Source of the DNA: Lachnospiraceae bacterium
Lineage (GTDB): Bacteria; Bacillota; Clostridia; Lachnospirales; Lachnospiraceae
Assembly: GCA_029067085.1 (NCBI GenBank)
Contig: JAIEFE010000018.1
Span: forward strand, 236,474-300,473
Direction: 5' to 3'
DNA length: 64,000 bases
The position numbers and the translations under genes were made by a program. The notes under the pieces were generated by a model that was not told the origin of the DNA, ran no database searches, and worked only from the letters and a program-made list of their open reading frames with translations. Positions 1-8,242 of the stretch are shown in pieces. The first letter of the stretch is position 1; each line of letters starts with the position of its first letter.

Positions 1-705
1 GGACAGTATCACACTTGACAGGTTTACACATTCTGAAAACGCTCGACTTCCTATCTCCACCACACTATCCGGTATTACCACGGTTCTCAGCATCTGATTT
101 TTCTGAAACACATTACTCCCAATTCCAACAACCGTATAGCCATCCAATGTCTCCGGAATACTCAGTATGGAAGCATTCCCATTATAACTCTTGATAGTAG
201 CGTTTTCATACTTATCCAGAGTATACTCAAAAACCGAGGACGATTCTTCACTATTATTTTCAGCCAGGACTATTTCCGCCTCTTCCGCTGCTGCGATCTC
301 TTCCGGCTCTTCCTCTCCTGTTACGTCCTCTGCAGCATCTTCGTCAGAATCATTATCTTCTGTATTATTTCCGGATTCCGGGTTCTCTGTCTCTCCCGGG
401 TTAATCATTTCATCGGAATCTTCTGAATCATTGTTCTCATCTGAATTGTCCGCATCGTTGTCCGTATCCGTTAAAGTATCCTTTTCATCCGAGCCGTCTG
501 ATTTATCCTCAGACTCAGGCAAACCGGCATTATCATCCGATTCATCTGCTATTTCACCTCGATCTGCTGTATTGTCCGCTTTGCCTGAACTGTCCATTAT
601 CACATTATCTGATCCGTTCTCCGCTGCCAGCACATTATCTGTACATGTGCCAAACAACATTCCCATTGCCAATAACAATGCCAGTCCTCTTTTCATTAAT
701 CTCAT
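1..705 (-). CDS. BspA-type leucine-rich-repeat surface protein, N-terminal part (cut by window edge)
   Basis: Reading the minus strand from ATG 705 (upstream AGGGAG ribosome site) gives an open frame to the window edge, 235 codons. It starts with a signal peptide (MRLMKRG, a hydrophobic stretch, cleavage probably after VLA near residue 27). About 110 residues dominated by Asp, Glu, Ser and Asn follow, then a segment with the LRR_5 (BspA-like) pattern, e.g. VVIPDSVVEIGSRAF. Proteins of this family are exported and displayed on the surface of gut Firmicutes, often as adhesins; the ligand here is unknown. The acidic stretch is probably a spacer. It is divergent from the XRE regulator, which may control it. 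The C-terminus, and so any wall anchor, is not visible. Confidence 0.85.
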   Translation of the reverse strand, partial: MRLMKRGLALLLAMGMLFGTCTDNVLAAENGSDNVIMDSSGKADNTADRGEIADESDDNAGLPESEDKSDGSDEKDTLTDTDNDADNSDENNDSEDSDEMINPGETENPESGNNTEDNDSDEDAAEDVTGEEEPEEIAAAEEAEIVLAENNSEESSSVFEYTLDKYENATIKSYNGNASILSIPETLDGYTVVGIGSNVFQKNQMLRTVVIPDSVVEIGSRAFSECVNLSSVILS

Positions 706-758
706 ACTGATCTTCTCCCTCTTTTTTATCCGTTTATACAGCCATATAAAGTAAAAAT

Positions 759-853
759 AACACAAATACTACTTGCATTTTTAAATAATAACACTATCAC
801 TGCTATATTTCAACACTAATAGTTCCATTTGTCGAAATATCAACACAAATACT
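759..853. promoter_or_regulatory. Four-copy direct repeat array (possible operator iterons)
   Basis: Four 12-bp copies of a motif close to AACACWAATAST lie between the divergent surface-protein and XRE genes: AACACAAATACT at 759-770, AACACTATCACT at 790-801, AACACTAATAGT at 812-823 and AACACAAATACT at 842-853. Start-to-start distances are 31, 22 and 30 bp, near whole helical turns. The position suggests an operator for the neighbouring XRE protein; that role is inferred. Confidence 0.5.
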
Positions 854-947
854 TTCTGTTTTTATTGCAGACATTAATAGAAAATGTAATTAACAAAGAA
901 CATAAATATCTCAAAGAGCTCTATAGCATATAAAGGAGTTGTGATTT

Positions 948-1274
948 ATGGGAATTGATTATGGAAAACTCGGAAAAAATATTAAACACTATCGAAAACA
1001 GAAAAAACTGACTCAGGAACAGCTTGCAGAAAATCTTGAATTATCAGTCGGCTTTATCAGCCAGATAGAACGAGGAATAACCAAAATGAGCATAGATACC
1101 CTGATCGAGATATGTGATTCTTTAGACTGCTCTGCCAGAGACCTTCTTGACAATTCTCAGACAAAATATGACTCTAACAGTTCTAACGACCTTTTTACAC
1201 TATATGAAAAGCTTCCAAAAAGGGATCAAAATATTATTTATCATATGATACAGGCTTATATTGAACATATGTAA
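948..1274 (+). CDS. XRE-family helix-turn-helix transcriptional regulator
   Basis: A 108-residue DNA-binding protein. Residues ~8-65 form a Cro/C1-type helix-turn-helix: KLGKNIKHYRKQKKLTQEQL, then SVGFISQIERG as the recognition part. The C-terminal ~40 residues (LYEKLPKRDQNIIYHMI) have no recognised domain and may mediate dimerisation. The start ATG follows AAAGGAG at good spacing. It is transcribed away from the BspA-type protein gene, and the spacer carries repeated 12-bp motifs, so local or self regulation is plausible. A bidirectional terminator separates it from spoVG. The family is large and the ligand and targets cannot be deduced. Confidence 0.88.
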   Translation: MGIDYGKLGKNIKHYRKQKKLTQEQLAENLELSVGFISQIERGITKMSIDTLIEICDSLDCSARDLLDNSQTKYDSNSSNDLFTLYEKLPKRDQNIIYHMIQAYIEHM

Positions 1275-1294
1275 TTTCAGTTATCAATCGCGAA

Positions 1295-1320
1295 GAAAAG
1301 GACGCTCCCGCGTCCTTTTC
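1295..1320. terminator. Bidirectional intrinsic terminator
   Basis: A perfect 11-bp stem, GAAAAGGACGC paired with GCGTCCTTTTC around a TCCC loop, lies between the convergent XRE gene and spoVG. The A/T runs at both ends let it work for both strands. Confidence 0.85.
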
Positions 1321-1336
1321 CCATCACCTCATACGT

Positions 1337-1609
1337 TTACTCAATATCCGGTTCCAAAAGTGCATGTTCATAGCTTTCCAGAATGACTTTCTGGATCATA
1401 TCCCGCGTCTCAGAATTGATCGGGTGGGCGATATCGCGATATTCGCCGTCCGACGCCTTCTTGCTGGGCATCGCTATAAACAGACCCTTTTCACCTTCAA
1501 TTACTTTAATGTCATGAACTACGAATTCATCGTCGATCGTGATTGAGACGATTGCCTTCATCTTGCTGTCTTGAGTCATTTTTCGTACGCGGACATCAGT
1601 AATTTTCAT
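1337..1609 (-). CDS. spoVG: SpoVG, RNA/DNA-binding regulator
   Basis: A 90-residue protein that matches SpoVG over its full length: [10 protein letters not shown] at the start, [27 protein letters not shown] and [11 protein letters not shown]. SpoVG is a small conserved regulator that affects sporulation, septation and virulence traits in Firmicutes and binds nucleic acid. The reading frame is open further upstream, but ATG 1609 is chosen because AAGGAGG lies 9 bp before it and the family begins MxITDVR. It lies 210 bp downstream of glgD on the same strand and probably has its own promoter in that gap. It ends at the shared terminator. Confidence 0.95.
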   Translation of the reverse strand: MKITDVRVRKMTQDSKMKAIVSITIDDEFVVHDIKVIEGEKGLFIAMPSKKASDGEYRDIAHPINSETRDMIQKVILESYEHALLEPDIE

Positions 1610-1818
1610 GAAGCTCAGCCTCCTTATCATATGATACCGGCCGGAAATTTGCCGGTTTTCACAAGCTTTCCTCACAAGTCATACTCATCAAGCCACGTAG
1701 CTTGTAATAAACGTTCCGTTAATTACATCCCCTTATACAGACAACCGATTCCCCCTTGACAATCACTCCATCACCATTTATCATCCGCACTGTCGGAAAT
1801 CGCGCTCCTGTTCACGGT

Positions 1819-2937
1819 TCAGAGCGTGTATCTGTCGTTGTGCTCCACGACGATTTCGATACCATCCTCCCCCTTGTGGTAAGAATTTGCGCGGATCGTA
1901 CCCCGGCTTTCTACAATGCAGTTCTCTATGTGCGTGTTATCCCCAATATACACGTCATTCAGGATGATAGAGTTTTTGATGTAACAGTTGCTTCCGATGT
2001 AGGTCTCTTTGAAGATCACGGAATCCTCCACCGTTCCGTTGACAATACAGCCGCTGGATATCAGGCTGTTTTTGATGCTGGCGCCTACATTATACTTAGC
2101 GGGCGGTAAATCGTCCACCTTGGAATACACATCGGGATACTGCTTGAAGAAATAATCCCGAATTTCCGGCTTCAGGAAATCCATGTTAGTCTTAAAGTAA
2201 TCCTCGACTGTAGCAATATTACTCCAGTATTCCTTCGTCTTATAGCCGTAGATCCTCTTCAGGTTCTTCTGGCGGATCAGGATGTCCTTTACGAAATCGT
2301 AACGGTCTTCCTCCCGACATTTCTCGATCAGCTCGATCAGCAGTCTTCGTCTGACGACATAGATACCGCAGGAAACGGTGTTGGACTTTGCCACCACAGG
2401 TTTCTCCTCAAATTCCTCGATGCGGCTGTCCTCATTCATCTTGATCGTGCCGTAGCGCTCCACATTGGCGCTTGGCTCCATGTCCTTGCAGACTACGGTG
2501 ATATCGGCTTTCTTATCGATATGATACTCCAAAACCTTATTGTAATCCATCTTGTAGACACAGTCGCCGGAAACGATCACCACATAAGGTTCATGGCTGT
2601 TCTTTAAGAAAGACAGATTCTGTGCAATCGCATCTGCCGTGCCGCGGTACCAGGCATTGCTCTCAGCCGTTACCGCAGGGGTCTCCACAAACAGGCCGCC
2701 CTGCTTACGTCCGAAATCCCACCATTTTGAAGAACTTAAATGCTCGTTCAGGCTGCCGGCGTTATACTGCGTAAACACGGCCACCTTGTTGATATGAGAA
2801 TTCGTCATATTACTGAGCGCAAAGTCGATGCTCCTGTAGCTTCCCGCAATGGGCATCGCGCAGACCGCACGTTTCTGGGTCAACTGCCTGATCCTGTGAT
2901 TATTACCACCCGCTAAGATAATTCCGATTGCTCTCAC
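1819..2937 (-). CDS. glgD: Glucose-1-phosphate adenylyltransferase subunit GlgD
   Basis: A 372-residue nucleotidyltransferase-like subunit that pairs with GlgC to make ADP-glucose for glycogen synthesis. The N-terminus has [10 protein letters not shown], a diverged form of the pyrophosphorylase loop (GlgC has GGQGSRL), then [14 protein letters not shown]. The C-terminal ~90 residues form a left-handed beta-helix type region ([21 protein letters not shown]). In Firmicutes GlgD has little activity alone and boosts GlgC. The GTG start overlaps the glgC stop as GTGA, indicating translational coupling. Length and both domains are normal for the family. Confidence 0.95.
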   Translation of the reverse strand: MRAIGIILAGGNNHRIRQLTQKRAVCAMPIAGSYRSIDFALSNMTNSHINKVAVFTQYNAGSLNEHLSSSKWWDFGRKQGGLFVETPAVTAESNAWYRGTADAIAQNLSFLKNSHEPYVVIVSGDCVYKMDYNKVLEYHIDKKADITVVCKDMEPSANVERYGTIKMNEDSRIEEFEEKPVVAKSNTVSCGIYVVRRRLLIELIEKCREEDRYDFVKDILIRQKNLKRIYGYKTKEYWSNIATVEDYFKTNMDFLKPEIRDYFFKQYPDVYSKVDDLPPAKYNVGASIKNSLISSGCIVNGTVEDSVIFKETYIGSNCYIKNSIILNDVYIGDNTHIENCIVESRGTIRANSYHKGEDGIEIVVEHNDRYTL

Positions 2938-4208
2938 GATTTATCACCTGCCTTAATCAAAGTTTTACCGCTGGGAAGATTACCATTATCATAGTCCTCC
3001 GGCGTTGTCACACCAAAGACCACGGAATTTTTCCCTATGGTCGTCCCTTTCGGAATCACGCTCTTCTCGCCTACCGTCACCAGCTCGTGGTCATAAATAT
3101 GAGGATCCGTCTCGTTGGGAACAGCCTCGCCGACACCCAGCTTTACATTGTCCTCAATCACCACGTTCTCTGCGACGACCGCCTTGTAGAGCTCACAGTT
3201 GCTGCAGATCTTCGTCCCGTTCATAACGATGGAATCCCGCACCACCGTACCGGCTCCTATGGTCACGCCACAACCGATCACGGAATTGTATACTTGTCCG
3301 TAGATCTCAGAACCCTCACCGATGATACTTCTCTCCACCACGCTGTCAGGCGACAGATACTGCGGCGGCAGGATCTCGCTCTTCGTGTAAATCTTCCAGT
3401 ACTCCTCGTAAAGGTTAAACTCCGGCACAAGGTCGATCAGCTCCATGTTCGCTTCCCAGAAGGAGTGCAGCGTCCCTACGTCCTTCCAGTAACCGTTGAA
3501 CTCATAGGCGTAGAGCGGTGCGCCCTTGCCGTGGCAATAGGGGATCAGATGCTTTCCGAAATCAAGTCCCGGCTGCTCCTTATTTGCGAGAAGCGCTTCC
3601 TTGAGAGTTTTCCAGTTAAAGATGTAAATACCCATCGACGCAAGATTGCTGCGGGGATTTTCAGGCTTTTCCTCAAAATCCGTGATCCTGCGGTTTTCGT
3701 CAGTAATCATGATACCGAAGCGCTTTGCCTCTTCCATGGGTACAGGCATGACCGCGATAGTTACTTCCGCACCGTTCTGCTTGTGAAAATCAAGCATCAC
3801 TTCGTAATCCATCTTATAGATATGATCCCCGGAAAGGATCAGAACATATTCCGGATTAAAGCTTTCCATGTAGTCTATGTTCTGGTAGATCGCATTGGCC
3901 GTACCGGTATACCATTCACTGTTCGCACTCTTCTCATAGGGGGGGAGCACCGTAACGCCGCCGATGTTCCTGTCCAGATCCCACGGAATACCAATACCGA
4001 TATGGGTATTCAACCGAAGTGGTTGATACTGGGTGAGCACACCCACCGTATCAACGCCGGAGTTGATACAGTTGCTGAGTGGGAAGTCGATGATCCGATA
4101 CTTACTGCCAAAGGATACTGCCGGCTTGGCCACCTTCGACGTGAGCACCCCCAGTCTGCTTCCCTGACCGCCTGCTAAAAGCATGGCAATCATTTCTTTT
4201 TTTACCAT
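2934..4208 (-). CDS. glgC: Glucose-1-phosphate adenylyltransferase, catalytic subunit GlgC
   Basis: A 424-residue enzyme that forms ADP-glucose from ATP and glucose 1-phosphate, the committed step of bacterial glycogen synthesis. The signature loop LAGGQGSRL is at residues 11-19, followed by [19 protein letters not shown]; the region GDHIYKMDY and a C-terminal beta-helix domain are present. ATG 4208 is preferred over the upstream GTG 4217, because the AGGGGTG ribosome site would overlap that GTG. It is the first gene of the glgC-glgD operon and is divergent from murC. Glycogen storage fits a gut fermenter. Confidence 0.97.
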   Translation of the reverse strand: MVKKEMIAMLLAGGQGSRLGVLTSKVAKPAVSFGSKYRIIDFPLSNCINSGVDTVGVLTQYQPLRLNTHIGIGIPWDLDRNIGGVTVLPPYEKSANSEWYTGTANAIYQNIDYMESFNPEYVLILSGDHIYKMDYEVMLDFHKQNGAEVTIAVMPVPMEEAKRFGIMITDENRRITDFEEKPENPRSNLASMGIYIFNWKTLKEALLANKEQPGLDFGKHLIPYCHGKGAPLYAYEFNGYWKDVGTLHSFWEANMELIDLVPEFNLYEEYWKIYTKSEILPPQYLSPDSVVERSIIGEGSEIYGQVYNSVIGCGVTIGAGTVVRDSIVMNGTKICSNCELYKAVVAENVVIEDNVKLGVGEAVPNETDPHIYDHELVTVGEKSVIPKGTTIGKNSVVFGVTTPEDYDNGNLPSGKTLIKAGDKS

Positions 4209-4271
4209 CTTTATCACCCCTATTTCTTAAATATTTATATATTTTACTGCAAAAAATCTTTCCATAAGTAA

Positions 4272-4277
4272 AGTATA
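4272..4277 (-). promoter_or_regulatory. Probable glgCD promoter (-10 element)
   Basis: On the minus strand TATACT lies 64 bp before the glgC ATG; a weak TTCAGT sits 17 bp further upstream as the -35. It fits a sigma-A promoter with a long AT-rich leader. Confidence 0.5.
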
Positions 4278-4410
4278 CCACAATCTGCCTGATAACTGAA
4301 TATATTTTACAAGATATTTCAGTTTTCAGGCAAACAGGTATATTAATAATATACAATAAAATAAAAATATTTTCAATCTCTTTGTTACTTTTATCTATAT
4401 AAGTTTTAGG

Positions 4411-4439
4411 TTGGTTTTTTTTCAGGAAATGAGTATAAT
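4411..4439 (+). promoter_or_regulatory. Probable murC promoter
   Basis: TTGGTT (4411-4416), a 17-bp spacer and a perfect TATAAT (4434-4439) lie 33 bp before the murC ATG. This fits a sigma-A promoter. Confidence 0.6.
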
Positions 4440-4471
4440 AATAGTAAAAAATGTAAAAAGGGAGACACCCC

Positions 4472-5851
4472 ATGTACCAGATCAATTTTAACGATCCGAT
4501 ATCCGTCTATTTTATCGGGATCGGCGGCATCAGCATGAGCGGCCTGGCCGAGATTCTTCTGACGGAGGGCTTTACGATATCCGGTTCCGACCGCGCCCCC
4601 TCCGATCTGACACGCATGCTGGAGACAAAGGGCGCTCACGTTTTTTACGGGCAGCGCGAGGAAAACATTTCAAAAGACATTGACCTTGCGGTCTACACCG
4701 CCGCCATTAAGCCTGACAACCCGGAGCTCATCGCCGCGAAGAATCTTGGCATTCCCACCATGACCAGAGCGGAGCTTCTGGGACAGATGATGAAAAATTA
4801 TAAAATACCCATTGCCGTGAGCGGCACCCACGGCAAGACCACCACTACCTCCATGATCTCTCAGATCCTTCTGACCGCAAAGACAGATCCCACTCTGTCT
4901 ATCGGCGGAATCTACCGCCCCATCGGCGGCAACATCAGGGTGGGCGGCTCCGATCTCTTTGTGACGGAGGCCTGCGAGTACACCAACAGCTTTTTAAGCT
5001 TTTTCCCTAAGATCGGGATCATTCTTAATATAGAAGAAGACCACTTGGATTTCTTCAAGGATCTCTCTGATATCCGCAATTCCTTTCACCGCTTTGCAAA
5101 ACTTTTACCCTCTGACGGCGCACTCATCATAAACGGAGATATCAAAGGCGTCGAAGAGATTACCGAAGGGCTCTCCTGTCAAGTAATCACCTACGGCTCC
5201 TCGCCGGAATTTACCTACAGCGCGTCCGAAGTAAGCTTCAGCGAAGACGGCTGTCCGTCCTTCAGGCTGCTGGAAAAGGGAGAACCCGCGAGAGCCTTTT
5301 CCCTGAATGTACATGGAGAACACAATATCGCAAATGCCCTGGCCTCCATCGCACTGGCAAAATATCTGCACATCCCTGATGAAATGACTGCTGCAGGACT
5401 TTCTGCTTTTGAGGGGACAAACAGACGTTTTGAGTATAAGGGGCAGGCAGACGGCGTTAATATCATTGACGATTACGCCCACCATCCCACCGAAATCCGC
5501 GCAACCCTGAACGCTGCGGCAAAGTATCCCCACAAAAAGCTCTGGTGCGTCTTTCAGCCTCACACCTACACCCGAACCAAAGCTTTTTTAGAGGAATTCG
5601 CCGCCGCCCTCTCTCTCGCCGATGAGATTGTCCTGGCAGATATCTACGCTGCGAGAGAAAAGGATACGCTTGGTGTCAGTGCCAAAACCCTGCAGGAGAA
5701 AATCATATCCCTTGGACACTCCTGCCACTACTTCCCTTCCTTTGAGGAGATTGAAAAATTTCTTCTGAAAAATTGCACAAAGGATGATCTGTTGATAACT
5801 ATGGGTGCAGGCGACGTTGTAAAAATCGGTGAAACTTTGTTACAGAAATAA
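4472..5851 (+). CDS. murC: UDP-N-acetylmuramate--L-alanine ligase MurC
   Basis: A 459-residue Mur ligase that adds the first L-alanine to UDP-N-acetylmuramic acid in the cytoplasmic part of peptidoglycan synthesis, using ATP. The N-terminal Rossmann-type domain has GIGGISMSG (residues 16-24). The central ligase P-loop is GTHGKTTTT starting at residue 118, and the C-terminal domain has DDYAHHPTEI and FQPHTYTRT. The length is typical. AAGGGAG precedes the ATG. It stands alone rather than in a dcw cluster, divergent from glgC. A hairpin with DnaA-box-like arms follows its stop codon. Confidence 0.97.
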   Translation: MYQINFNDPISVYFIGIGGISMSGLAEILLTEGFTISGSDRAPSDLTRMLETKGAHVFYGQREENISKDIDLAVYTAAIKPDNPELIAAKNLGIPTMTRAELLGQMMKNYKIPIAVSGTHGKTTTTSMISQILLTAKTDPTLSIGGIYRPIGGNIRVGGSDLFVTEACEYTNSFLSFFPKIGIILNIEEDHLDFFKDLSDIRNSFHRFAKLLPSDGALIINGDIKGVEEITEGLSCQVITYGSSPEFTYSASEVSFSEDGCPSFRLLEKGEPARAFSLNVHGEHNIANALASIALAKYLHIPDEMTAAGLSAFEGTNRRFEYKGQADGVNIIDDYAHHPTEIRATLNAAAKYPHKKLWCVFQPHTYTRTKAFLEEFAAALSLADEIVLADIYAAREKDTLGVSAKTLQEKIISLGHSCHYFPSFEEIEKFLLKNCTKDDLLITMGAGDVVKIGETLLQK

Positions 5852-5967
5852 TTATTCACAATATCCACAGAAAAGAACCCCCTGCGGTCACATTTTTCTG
5901 TGGATATTTTTGTGGAAGACAGCGCGCGTTTTTATGGCCTTTCCTCGACCTGTCCACATTATCCACA
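5852..5967. promoter_or_regulatory. Cluster of DnaA-box-like 9-mers, two in an inverted repeat
   Basis: The murC-dnaD gap holds TTATTCACA (5852-5860, fits TTATNCACA), ATATCCACA (5861-5869, one mismatch), its reverse complement TGTGGATAT (5899-5907) and an exact TTATCCACA (5959-5967). The middle two lie in the 15-bp arms of an inverted repeat (5860-5874 and 5894-5908) that could also be the murC terminator, as it is followed by a short T run. DnaA binding is inferred from the consensus. Confidence 0.6.
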
Positions 5968-6088
5968 TTTGCAATCCCTGCCACAAATGAATAAACGCTT
6001 ATCCGTTTGTGACAGTTTGTACATTCCTTTTTTGCAGAGGAGATGCTATACTCCCTATAGTGATTCTTGAAGTGAGGGACGCAAAATA

Positions 6089-7219
6089 ATGGGTTTTCTG
6101 ACGATCTATCAGGACAACTACACAGATTCCACGGTGATCTCCAACCGTTTCATCGACGAGTATATGCAGTCAGCCAACGACGCACAGCTAAAAATCTATC
6201 TTTATCTGATCCGCATGATGAGCGCCAGACTCGGCACAAGCATCAGCGATATTGCCGACAAGTTCAACTATACGGAAAAGGATGTTGTGCGTGCCTTGAA
6301 ATATTGGGAGAAGAACCGTCTTCTCACGCTGGACTGCGACGAGCATAAAAATATCACGGGCATCCATCTTCTGGACTCAAACGCCGGTACAGACATGCTG
6401 TCCATTACGGCGGGTGCAGCTGCTGCTTCTATGGCCACCTATCCGTCAGCGGCAGCTTCCATGGTCACTTATCCGTCAACGGCGGCAGCTGTTTCCACGC
6501 CCACCTACCCGTCAACGGCGGCAGTCTTACCGCCACAGCCTGACGGAGCTGTGAAACCGGTCTTTGAAAAGCCAAACTACACTGCAGAGCAGCTGCGCTC
6601 TTTTAAGACAAATGAGGACACTGCGAGACTCCTCTTTGTGGCGGAACAATATTTGAAAAAACCTCTGAGCGCAGGCGATGTCCGCACCATTTTCTTTATT
6701 ATGGACAGGCTTGGATTTTCCGAAGATCTGACGGATTATCTGCTCCAATACTGTGTTGACCGGGGAAAACGGGATTTCCGTTACATAGAAAAGGTGGCCA
6801 TAAGCTGGGCCGAACAGGGCATTGCCACGCCGAAGCAGGCGGCGGCGCTGGCCGGAAAATACGACCGCTCTTTCTACGAAATCATGCGGGCGCTTGGAAA
6901 AAGCAGCGTGCCTACAGATACGGAAGCTTCCTATATAGAGCGCTGGCAGAAAACCTACGGTTTCGAGATGGACGTGATCCTTGACGCCTGCGAGCGTACC
7001 GTTCTGGCAACAGACAGCCACCGCTTTGAGTACGCGGAGAGTATTCTGAAACGCTGGTACGGAATCGGTGTACATCACAAGAATGACATCAAGGCGCTGG
7101 ACGCTGACCACCGCCGGACCAAAACCGGCCGTCGCCAGATGTCTGCAAACAAATTCAACCAGTTTGCGCAGAACAATTATGATTTTGACGCGCTGGAACA
7201 GGAAATTTTAAGTAACTGA
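6089..7219 (+). CDS. DnaD-domain replication initiation protein
   Basis: A 376-residue primosome-type protein. The N-terminal ~95 residues look like the winged-helix DnaD N-terminal domain (LKIYLYLIRMMSARLG, TEKDVVRALKYWEKN). The C-terminal half has DnaD/DnaB2-type helices, including the YIEKVAISWAEQGI motif at ~225-240. Low-complexity TYPS repeats fill residues ~108-148 between them. DnaD proteins act with DnaA and the helicase loader to load DnaB at origins. The helicase-loader gene starts 40 bp downstream, so the two form a primosome operon. DnaA-like boxes lie upstream. Confidence 0.88.
   Translation: MGFLTIYQDNYTDSTVISNRFIDEYMQSANDAQLKIYLYLIRMMSARLGTSISDIADKFNYTEKDVVRALKYWEKNRLLTLDCDEHKNITGIHLLDSNAGTDMLSITAGAAAASMATYPSAAASMVTYPSTAAAVSTPTYPSTAAVLPPQPDGAVKPVFEKPNYTAEQLRSFKTNEDTARLLFVAEQYLKKPLSAGDVRTIFFIMDRLGFSEDLTDYLLQYCVDRGKRDFRYIEKVAISWAEQGIATPKQAAALAGKYDRSFYEIMRALGKSSVPTDTEASYIERWQKTYGFEMDVILDACERTVLATDSHRFEYAESILKRWYGIGVHHKNDIKALDADHRRTKTGRRQMSANKFNQFAQNNYDFDALEQEILSN
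6408..6530 (+). repeat. In-frame degenerate tandem repeat in the DnaD-domain gene
   Basis: Three degenerate units begin at about 6437, 6467 and 6503, each with AC(C/T)TA(T/C)CCGTCA followed by GCGGC-type codons. They encode repeated TYPS(A/T)AA blocks in the linker between the two DnaD domains. The unit length is 30-36 bp, so the copy number may vary between strains. Confidence 0.7.
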
Positions 7220-7259
7220 AAACCGATCTTTTGATCCTGTGAAGAATAAGGAGGGCCCC

Positions 7260-8231
7260 GTGCCGCTGACAAACGCGCAATATGATCAGATCCTTCATCA
7301 ATATGAAGAAAGGCAGAGAAGTAGACGCCGCGAGGTGGAGAGTCGGCGTGAGCGCGTGTACAAGTCTATTCCCGACTACCGCCGACTGGAAAATGAAACA
7401 GCTTCCCTGTCTGTCGCGCAGGGAAAAAAACTCTTAGCCGGGGATGAAAGTGCCCTGCAGAGTCTGCGAAGTTCTCTGGCCGATCTGCGGGAGAAGCGAA
7501 AACGCCTTCTTGTGGCAGCTGGATTTTCTGCCGACTATCTGGAGCCCCCTTTTGTCTGTCCCGACTGTCAGGACACCGGTTATCGTGACGGCACGAAATG
7601 CCACTGCTTTAAACAGGCGGAGATTTCCCTCCTATACGAACAGTCCGGCATTTCGGAGATGCTTCATCATAATAATTTTTCTCTCCTTTCTTACGAATAC
7701 CATACAGGCGAAGACCTTGCCCGTTTTGAAAAGGCTGTAGAAACCTGTAAGGATTTTGTCAAAAATTTTGATTCTGACTACCACAATCTCTTTTTTTATG
7801 GTACAGTGGGAACGGGAAAATCTTTTCTTTCCGGCTGCGTTGCAAAAGAGCTGATCAGCACAGGACATGCCGTGATCTACTTCAGTGCCACGGGATTGTT
7901 TGATCTGCTGTCAAATGTTGCCTTTGATTCTAACAGCCGGGAAGAACGGAAAAGCGCTTACGCCGATCTCTACCAATGCGATCTGCTCATCATTGATGAT
8001 CTGGGCACGGAGCTTACAAATCAGTTCACTGCCTCCCAGCTCTTTTCTCTCTTAAATGAGCGCGGCATCGGCAAAAAGGCAGTTATCATCTCCACGAACC
8101 TTTCCCTGCGGGAATTGCAGGACAGATATTCCGACCGTATTTTTTCCCGCATTACAAGCAATTTTAAGGTCTGCAAGCTCACAGGCCCCGACATCCGTAT
8201 GTATCAAAAGAGACAGCAGAGCAGAAAGTGA
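7260..8231 (+). CDS. DnaI/DnaC-like helicase loader (AAA+ ATPase)
   Basis: A 323-residue ATPase expected to load the replicative helicase DnaB onto DNA. The N-terminal helical region is Arg/Glu rich. A zinc-ribbon-like CPDCQDTG...CHCF motif near residues 100-120 resembles the DnaI N-terminal zinc-binding domain. The AAA+ core has Walker A GTVGTGKS at 181-188, Walker B LLIIDDLGTE and the downstream ISTNLSLREL. An in-frame GTG at 7239 is open, but GTG 7260 is chosen because AAGGAGG lies 5 bp upstream. It follows the DnaD-domain gene and precedes prs by 11 bp. Confidence 0.9.
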   Translation: MPLTNAQYDQILHQYEERQRSRRREVESRRERVYKSIPDYRRLENETASLSVAQGKKLLAGDESALQSLRSSLADLREKRKRLLVAAGFSADYLEPPFVCPDCQDTGYRDGTKCHCFKQAEISLLYEQSGISEMLHHNNFSLLSYEYHTGEDLARFEKAVETCKDFVKNFDSDYHNLFFYGTVGTGKSFLSGCVAKELISTGHAVIYFSATGLFDLLSNVAFDSNSREERKSAYADLYQCDLLIIDDLGTELTNQFTASQLFSLLNERGIGKKAVIISTNLSLRELQDRYSDRIFSRITSNFKVCKLTGPDIRMYQKRQQSRK

Positions 8232-8242
8232 GGCTTCTTTCC

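Noticed and set aside
191-754. 187-codon Ser-rich open frame on the plus strand
   Set aside because: It is the antisense shadow of the acidic Asp/Glu/Ser stretch of the BspA-type gene, which has a signal peptide, ribosome site and LRR pattern.
2928-4178. 416-codon plus-strand frame opposite glgC
   Set aside because: The composition is His/Arg/Val-rich antisense sequence; glgC on the other strand has all family motifs.
5852-5967. Main replication origin oriC
   Set aside because: DnaA boxes are present, but dnaA and dnaN are not in the window and no AT-rich unwinding region with DnaA-trio pattern was seen next to them.
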